DNA of 9,822 bases from NCBI GenBank assembly GCA_003483645.1, contig DMYM01000254.1, forward strand, positions 1 through 9,822, written 5' to 3'. The notes beneath the pieces are model-generated. The model did not search any database. It was not told where the DNA came from and saw only the letters and a list, made by a program, of their open reading frames with translations. Both the position numbers and the translations under genes were made by a program. The DNA comes from Verrucomicrobiales bacterium (GTDB lineage: Bacteria; Verrucomicrobiota; Verrucomicrobiia; Verrucomicrobiales; Akkermansiaceae). Shown here one piece after another: positions 5,114-9,822 of the stretch. Positions within the stretch are counted from its first letter, which is position 1, and every line of letters begins with the position of its first letter.

Positions 5114-7069
5114 ATGAGCAATTGGAGGCAGCGACTGGCTGAAGCGGTGGGAGCTGGCAGGGTTCTGGCTGATTCGGGGAAGAACATCGAGGTTCTCCTC
5201 AGCGGAACAAGCGATGAACGGGCGGAAGATGCGGTTGTGGAGCTGGTGGACGGCGGGCACTGGGCGGAACTCAACGATCGGTTCTACAAGACCCTGGCCT
5301 TCGGGACGGGTGGATTGCGGGGACGAACGATTGGAAAGGTGGTGACCAGGGTGGAGCGCGGGGTGAGTGAACCCGGACATCGTCCGGAGTTTCCCTGCTA
5401 CGGCACGGCCTCCATGAACTTCTACAACGTGAACCGGGCGATCCGGGGATTCATTTCCTATGTGAAGAAGCATCTCGCGGAGAGTGGGGAGGATCGCAAA
5501 CCGGTGTTTGTCATTGCCCGGGATACGCGACATTTCTCGGCCGATTTTGCCCACTACTGCGGGACGGTCTGCGTGGAGACGGGATGTGATGCCTACCTCT
5601 TTGATGGCCCCCGGGCCACTCCGGAGCTTTCCTTTGCCCTGCGGACCCTGAGGGCGGATGCGGGGGTGGTGCTCACGGCGAGCCACAATCCCGCTCACGA
5701 CAACGGGTTCAAGGCCTATTTCAATGATGGAGGGCAGATCGTGGAACCGCATGCGGGCGGGATCATTGCGGAGGTCAATGCCCTGGCCAGCGACAGCTAC
5801 GAGGCGCTGCCAGACGATGAGCAGGGGACGGTGCATGCCCTGGGTGTGGAGATGGACGAGAAGTACAAGGAGAAACTGCGAACCATTCTCCTGCGGCCCG
5901 ATCTGCTGGACGGCCGCTCAGCCAGGGTGGTCTATACCAACCTGCACGGAACCGGTGGCTGGATCGTGGTTCCCATGCTGCGTGAACTCGGATTCGAAGT
6001 CATAACGGTAAAGGAACAGGATGAGCAGGATGGGAGATTTCCGACCGTTGACTCGCCTAATCCGGAGAACGCCTCGGCCCTGCATAAGGCGATCGAGCTG
6101 GCGGAGGAAGTGGGAGCTGAGGCGGTCATCGGGACTGACCCGGACTGCGACCGGATGGGCGTGGCAGTGCGTAATGCGGAAGGTGGGATGCAGTTGCTGA
6201 GCGGTAACCAGATTGGAACCTTGATGGCCTGGTACCGCATCAAGACCTTCTTTGAGCAGGGCATCGTGACAGAATCGAATCGAAGCCGCGCCACCCTGAT
6301 CAAGACGTTTGTAACCACCGGGTTTCAGAGTGCGGTGGCACAGCATTTTGGCATCGGGGTAGTGAGCACCCTGACCGGCTTCAAGTACATCGGGGAGAAA
6401 CTGCGCAAGTATGAGGAGGCCATTCCTGCCGACAGGCGTGGCGATTATCGCTCGTTATCGGAGGAGGAGACCCGGGCGCTGCGTCTGGAATACTCCAGGT
6501 TTCTTGTCTTCGGGGGCGAGGAGAGCTACGGATATCTGGGGGGCGATTTCGTGCGGGACAAGGATGGGAACGGATCGGTGGTCATGTTTGCCGAACTGGC
6601 GGCCTTCGCCATGAGCGGGGAGAAGAGGATCACCGACCTGCTGGACGAACTCTATCACGAGTATGGCGTCTACGATGAAATGAACACTGATATCGTGCTG
6701 GAGGGTGCGGAAGGCGCCGCAAAAATCGCGGCCCTCACCCGGTCCTACTCCGCTCAGCCTCCGACCGAGATTGATGGTTCCGCGGTGGTGAAGATCCAGG
6801 ATTTCAGCAGGGAGAATGTCTACGACGAAGAGGGTGACCTCATTCCCAGGGCCGGCATGATCATGGTGCACCTCGAAGGTGGCCAGCGTTTCGCGGTAAG
6901 GCCCTCAGGGACGGAGCCCAAGATCAAGTTCTACCTCTTTGGGAAGGGAGAGCCGGAGCCAGCCGATCTTGCGGCCAGCAAGGCGGCCGTCAAGGCGGGT
7001 CTGGAAGCGCTATGGAAGTGGCTGGAGTCGGATGCCCACAGTCGCATGGAAGCGATGGGGGAGGGATGA
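5114..7069 (+). CDS. Alpha-D-phosphohexomutase (phosphoglucomutase/phosphomannomutase family)
   Basis: This cytoplasmic enzyme interconverts hexose 1- and 6-phosphates through a phosphoserine intermediate, feeding glycogen, nucleotide-sugar and envelope polysaccharide synthesis. All four active-site motifs are present, in order: TASHNP (188-193, phosphoserine S190), the magnesium site DPDCDR (342-347), the sugar-recognition loop GGEESYGY (467-474) and the phosphate-binding RPSGTEPK (596-603). FGTGGLRG (63-70) marks the N-terminal domain. At 651 residues it is longer than B. subtilis PgcA (581) or human PGM2 (about 612) but follows that subgroup's layout. The extra length includes an N-terminal stretch of about 50 residues and a 15-20-residue C-terminal tail. 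The glucose versus mannose preference cannot be read from sequence. I chose the ATG at 5114 over an in-frame GTG at 5108; neither has a Shine-Dalgarno sequence. It is divergent from the methyltransferase and convergent with the peptidase gene, so likely monocistronic. Confidence 0.93.
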   Translation: MSNWRQRLAEAVGAGRVLADSGKNIEVLLSGTSDERAEDAVVELVDGGHWAELNDRFYKTLAFGTGGLRGRTIGKVVTRVERGVSEPGHRPEFPCYGTASMNFYNVNRAIRGFISYVKKHLAESGEDRKPVFVIARDTRHFSADFAHYCGTVCVETGCDAYLFDGPRATPELSFALRTLRADAGVVLTASHNPAHDNGFKAYFNDGGQIVEPHAGGIIAEVNALASDSYEALPDDEQGTVHALGVEMDEKYKEKLRTILLRPDLLDGRSARVVYTNLHGTGGWIVVPMLRELGFEVITVKEQDEQDGRFPTVDSPNPENASALHKAIELAEEVGAEAVIGTDPDCDRMGVAVRNAEGGMQLLSGNQIGTLMAWYRIKTFFEQGIVTESNRSRATLIKTFVTTGFQSAVAQHFGIGVVSTLTGFKYIGEKLRKYEEAIPADRRGDYRSLSEEETRALRLEYSRFLVFGGEESYGYLGGDFVRDKDGNGSVVMFAELAAFAMSGEKRITDLLDELYHEYGVYDEMNTDIVLEGAEGAAKIAALTRSYSAQPPTEIDGSAVVKIQDFSRENVYDEEGDLIPRAGMIMVHLEGGQRFAVRPSGTEPKIKFYLFGKGEPEPADLAASKAAVKAGLEALWKWLESDAHSRMEAMGEG

Positions 7070-7078
7070 AACGGGAAT

Positions 7079-7117
7079 GCCGGAATGAAACCGGCGAAGA
7101 TCTGATCTTCAGGTTTT
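7079..7117 (+). terminator. Tandem small hairpins between convergent genes, candidate terminator
   Basis: GCCGG (7079-7083) pairs with CCGGC (7091-7095), and immediately after it GAAGAT (7096-7101) pairs with ATCTTC (7105-7110) around a CTG loop. AGG and TTTT (7114-7117) follow. The gap between the mutase stop (7069) and the peptidase stop (7122) is only 52 bp, so this pair is the only obvious place for termination. The stems are short and the T-run brief, so efficiency may be modest. Confidence 0.45.
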
Positions 7118-7121
7118 CCCC

Positions 7122-7808
7122 CTAGACCCTTCGCCAGGTTGCTGCGTAGCCGCGGGTGTCGAGGTGGATAAAGGTCGGGTAGAGGCCGACTCCACCGCGG
7201 AAAAAGCCCTCCTTGCGGAGTTGGAGGGCCATTTGGAAGGCTTTTCGAGGCGAACAGAAATAGATGAGGTCGAGTGCCTGGTTGCGGGTGTGATAGGACC
7301 CCCTCACGGCTCCTGGGATGATGGCGTTATAGCGTGGACTACGGTAGCCGGAGGTGATGCGGCGGAGGGGTAATTCCAGACGCTCCCGGATTTCGTCCGC
7401 GGCCCTGAGAGTCGGTGCCAGTTTCTCCCAGAGGTGTTGCGGAGGGAGAGTGTTCTCGATGCCATCGGCCACCCCCCGGTGAGGGTCGATGATTTCCCCG
7501 GGGGAAAGATGTCGCAGATCGAGACTGAGCAGGAAGTCGTTGTAACTCTCTTCATTCTCGAGGGGACGTCCGAGGGGAGGGACCGGCTCGGTTTCCCATA
7601 CCGGGTCGAGGGAGGGAGGAGGGCCGGACTCTGGGCCGGATCCTGAGCCCGCCACAGGTTGACGGGAGGCAGGAGCAGCCAGGCTCCTGGCCCGGGGGGG
7701 CTGTGAGAGTTTGCGCGCAGCGAGCAGGGTGGAGACGGTGCCAAGGGCAAGAACTGAACCGGAACGGAGGAACCGCCGCCGCTGCAGGGTGGAGCGAGGG
7801 ATATTCAT
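7122..7808 (-). CDS. Tat-exported MepK/YcbK-like M15 peptidase (DUF882)
   Basis: This is a probable murein peptidase acting outside the cytoplasmic membrane. In E. coli, MepK (YcbK) of this family cuts peptidoglycan cross-links. Residues 9-31 form a twin-arginine signal (RRRFLRSGS, then a hydrophobic ALGTVSTLLAA). Residues 36-80 are a Pro/Ser/Gly-rich linker. The catalytic domain (about 85-228) has SGYRSPRYN (153-161), the zinc motif SYHTRNQALD (171-180, ligands H173 and D180), and GGVGLYPTFIHLDTRG (205-220, ligand H215). These match E. coli YcbK closely (SYHTKGQAMD, GGVGYYP, FVHID), so the site looks intact. The length of 228 exceeds E. coli YcbK (182) mainly through the linker. The short conserved core leaves open a carboxypeptidase or endopeptidase activity of either LD or DD type. 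The ATG at 7808 has no Shine-Dalgarno sequence. The gene is divergent from lnt and tail-to-tail with the mutase. Confidence 0.85.
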   Translation of the reverse strand: MNIPRSTLQRRRFLRSGSVLALGTVSTLLAARKLSQPPRARSLAAPASRQPVAGSGSGPESGPPPSLDPVWETEPVPPLGRPLENEESYNDFLLSLDLRHLSPGEIIDPHRGVADGIENTLPPQHLWEKLAPTLRAADEIRERLELPLRRITSGYRSPRYNAIIPGAVRGSYHTRNQALDLIYFCSPRKAFQMALQLRKEGFFRGGVGLYPTFIHLDTRGYAATWRRV

Positions 7809-7922
7809 GGCGAACAGAAGCTGGAGCGATTAAATTATTACGGATTTCTTAATTAAATGGAAGTAGGAAAATGAATAATAGGGAATTGTGATTGGAGGGG
7901 GGAGAGCGAGAATCGCGAATCG
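7809..7922. promoter_or_regulatory. AT-rich divergent intergenic region between peptidase and lnt
   Basis: This 114-bp region should hold both promoters and is much more AT-rich at 7829-7880 than its surroundings. It contains the direct repeat ATTAAAT at 7829-7835 and 7852-7858 (23 bp apart, about two helical turns) and the palindrome TTAATTAA (7849-7856). Minus-strand TAATAA and plus-strand AATAAT (7874-7879) are possible -10 elements, but neither has a good -35 partner. Purine-rich GGAGGGGGGAGAG (7894-7906) lies 16 bases before the lnt ATG, too far for a normal ribosome-binding site. Confidence 0.5.
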
Positions 7923-9803
7923 ATGGGAGTGATGCAGAGGATCTGGCCGTGGTTCATAGCGCTGCTCTCGGGGGCGATGCTGGCGCTGTGCCACGCTCCT
8001 TTCAACATGCCCGTCATGGTCTGGCTGGGGTTGGCCCCGCTCCTGGTATCGCTCTGGGGAGGCGGCGGGAAGCGGCGCAAGTTGTATGGATTCGGAGTGG
8101 GATACCTGTCGGGGCTGTCCTTCTGGCTGATCAACCTGAAATGGATATCAGAAGTGGGGGTGACGGGATGGCTTTCGGTGGCCTTCTTCCTGGCCCTTTA
8201 CTTCGCATTCTGGGGGCTCTTTGCCGCGGGTGCCGGTAATCCGTGGATGGAGCGGTCCGCCAGGACAGAACGAACGGAAGGGGGGATTGCAGAAAAGATC
8301 AAGGCACGGATGAGCGTGCAGAAGGAGCGGCGCGGACGGTCGGTGGCAGAGTCGAAGCGGGTACTGAAATTCGCGGCGGTGAATGGTTGCTGGTGGTGTG
8401 GACTGGAGTGGGTGCGTGGGTGGCTCCTGACTGGTTTCGGGTGGAACGGTCTGGGGGTGGCCTTCCACGATCAGCCCATCCTGGCGCAGGGTGCGGATCT
8501 CGTCGGGGTGACCGGTCTTTCCTTCCTGCCGGTTTTCGTGATGGCTGTGATCGTGCAGGTGGGACGCGGTCTGCACCGGGAAGTGAAGAGCGGCCGTTTG
8601 CGGGCCCACTGGGACTTCGGCGCAGCGATGGCGCTTCTTACTCTCTTTTTCCTCTACGGGATCTGGAAGCTCCATGGCGAGAAGCCGGCAGATTCCGTGC
8701 CGCTCAATGTGCTCATGGTGCAGCTCAACATCCCGCAGGAGGCGAGTCAGAAGCTATGGGAACCGGAGGAAATCTACCGGGGCTACGAGGAGGAAACGCT
8801 GAAGGCCCTGGAGGAGTTGAACCGGCGTAACGAGGAACGGGGAAAGGAGGCGATGGAGGCGGGGAGTCCGGAAGCGGTACATCTTGATGTGCCGGACTGG
8901 ATCGTGTGGCCGGAGTCAGCGCTTCCCGATGTCCTCTACTACACCGATTCAGAGGAGCAGGAACTTGGGAGGCGCACGCTTGCAGCCCTCAATGAAGTGA
9001 ACCCCCGGGGACAGGTTACGATGGTGTTTGGCCTGCTGGAATACGAGGGAGAAAGAACCATCCCGGTCGGTCCGCTGACGCGGAAGGAGAACGGGAAGGC
9101 CTACAATTCTCTGCTGGCGATGCCGACGGGCAGAAAAGATTGTCTCACCTACCGGAAGCAGCACCTCGTGCTCTTCGGGGAGACCATTCCCTATGTCGAC
9201 CAGTTCAGGATCCTGCAGTGGTTGTGGGAGAAGTCGGCCGGGACGCAGTATGGAGGTTCCTTCAGTGCAGGTGACCAGGGGGAGCCGATGCGGATTCCGC
9301 ACGCGCCGAGCAGGACGGGCGAGATCGTCCTCGTTCCGACCATTTGTTTCGAAGACACGGTTGCACGCAAGATGCGCAAGTTCGTGAAGAAGGGTGGACA
9401 GCTTATCGTGAACGTGACCAACGATGGTTGGTTCAAGGAGAGCGAGGGGGCGGCGCAGCATTTTGCAAACGCGAAATTCCGCTCCATTGAATTGCGTCGT
9501 CCGACCATCCGCTGTGCCAACACGGGAGTGAGTGCAGTCATCAACAGCTACGGCACGGTGCTCGATCGTGAGAAGAACGAGGAGCGGAAACTGGTTGACG
9601 ACAGCGGATCACACCTGACGCGGGGCTGGCTCTACGCCACCGCTCATGTTCCCGTGGAGGTCCCACTGACGCTTTACGCCAGGTTTGGTGACTGGTTTGC
9701 CGTCCTGGGGCTGCTGGTGGCGCTTGTCTGGTGGATTACAGGGCGGAAAGATCCTCCGGAGGGCAGGGGAGAGGAGGATCGATTCCGGGAAGCGTGTCCT
9801 TGA
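7923..9803 (+). CDS. lnt: Apolipoprotein N-acyltransferase Lnt
   Basis: Lnt adds the third acyl chain to the N-terminal cysteine of lipoproteins at the outer face of the inner membrane. About seven hydrophobic segments (8-24, 28-46, 55-72, 83-105, 150-170, 190-212, 232-250) precede the periplasmic nitrilase domain (about 260-585), and one follows (590-607). The catalytic triad is visible: E331 in VWPESALPD, K412 in YRKQHLVLFGE, C475 in TICFED. NVTNDGWF, QHFANAKFRSIELRRP and LTLYARFGDW are further family motifs. At 626 residues it is over 100 longer than E. coli Lnt (512). One insertion is a very basic loop (106-149, 13 Lys/Arg) between helices 4 and 5, predicted cytoplasmic; another is a charged helical stretch (about 286-323) before the catalytic Glu. 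The ATG at 7923 is the first in frame after a stop at 7872; 7932 is an alternative. No terminator is visible in the remaining 19 bases. Confidence 0.95.
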   Translation: MGVMQRIWPWFIALLSGAMLALCHAPFNMPVMVWLGLAPLLVSLWGGGGKRRKLYGFGVGYLSGLSFWLINLKWISEVGVTGWLSVAFFLALYFAFWGLFAAGAGNPWMERSARTERTEGGIAEKIKARMSVQKERRGRSVAESKRVLKFAAVNGCWWCGLEWVRGWLLTGFGWNGLGVAFHDQPILAQGADLVGVTGLSFLPVFVMAVIVQVGRGLHREVKSGRLRAHWDFGAAMALLTLFFLYGIWKLHGEKPADSVPLNVLMVQLNIPQEASQKLWEPEEIYRGYEEETLKALEELNRRNEERGKEAMEAGSPEAVHLDVPDWIVWPESALPDVLYYTDSEEQELGRRTLAALNEVNPRGQVTMVFGLLEYEGERTIPVGPLTRKENGKAYNSLLAMPTGRKDCLTYRKQHLVLFGETIPYVDQFRILQWLWEKSAGTQYGGSFSAGDQGEPMRIPHAPSRTGEIVLVPTICFEDTVARKMRKFVKKGGQLIVNVTNDGWFKESEGAAQHFANAKFRSIELRRPTIRCANTGVSAVINSYGTVLDREKNEERKLVDDSGSHLTRGWLYATAHVPVEVPLTLYARFGDWFAVLGLLVALVWWITGRKDPPEGRGEEDRFREACP

Positions 9804-9822
9804 CGCTTGAAAAGTACTGCCA

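Noticed and set aside
4994..5836. Open frame of 280 codons on the minus strand overlapping the start of the phosphohexomutase gene
   Set aside because: The plus-strand frame carries all mutase motifs; the antisense translation is Arg/Pro/His-rich without domain features.
7892..8239. Plus-strand open frame starting before lnt in another phase
   Set aside because: It overlaps the lnt N-terminal membrane helices, which match the family, and has no domain of its own.
1..9822. CRISPR array, transposon, phage or defence island
   Set aside because: No regularly spaced repeats, transposase, integrase, terminal inverted repeats or tRNA attachment site were found; base composition looks uniform apart from short intergenic regions.

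Overview
This is about 9.8 kb of ordinary-looking, densely coded, GC-rich (about 60 % by eye) bacterial chromosome. It carries seven genes, all but the first complete. I see no insertion sequence, phage gene, CRISPR array, tRNA or rRNA. The best guess for the source is the Verrucomicrobiota (PVC group). The reasons are the ECF sigma factor of the W-x-E-W / LLLFARQQTR type, the membrane protein and PDZ protein that follow it, and the absence of usable Shine-Dalgarno sequences. This rests on remembered family patterns rather than a search, so it is moderate confidence at most.

Layout. (1) 1-1536 (+): the C-terminal half or so of UvrA, open at the left edge. (2) 1587-3949 (+): an ECF sigma factor, a single-pass cysteine-free membrane protein in the usual anti-sigma position, then a secreted PDZ-domain protein with its own promoter-like region. 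A strong hairpin terminator at 3975-4012 closes this block and faces the converging methyltransferase. (3) 4075-4974 (-): an RlmI-like SAM-dependent RNA methyltransferase, transcribed away from (4) 5114-7069 (+): an alpha-D-phosphohexomutase (phosphoglucomutase/phosphomannomutase). (5) 7122-7808 (-): a Tat-exported MepK/YcbK-like M15 peptidase, tail-to-tail with the mutase. It shares a 114-bp AT-rich divergent region with (6) 7923-9803 (+): apolipoprotein N-acyltransferase Lnt, with two insertions relative to E. coli Lnt.

How they fit together. Several products act at or supply the cell envelope: the sigma/membrane protein/PDZ trio (a plausible envelope-sensing circuit), the murein peptidase, Lnt for lipoprotein maturation, and the mutase for sugar-phosphate precursors. 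UvrA (nucleotide excision repair) and the methyltransferase (ribosome modification) are housekeeping. Most neighbours are convergent or divergent, so only the sigma and membrane-protein genes look like an operon. The part most worth following up is the sigma/membrane-protein/PDZ module and the repeats in its control regions. Nothing here is clearly a new system.
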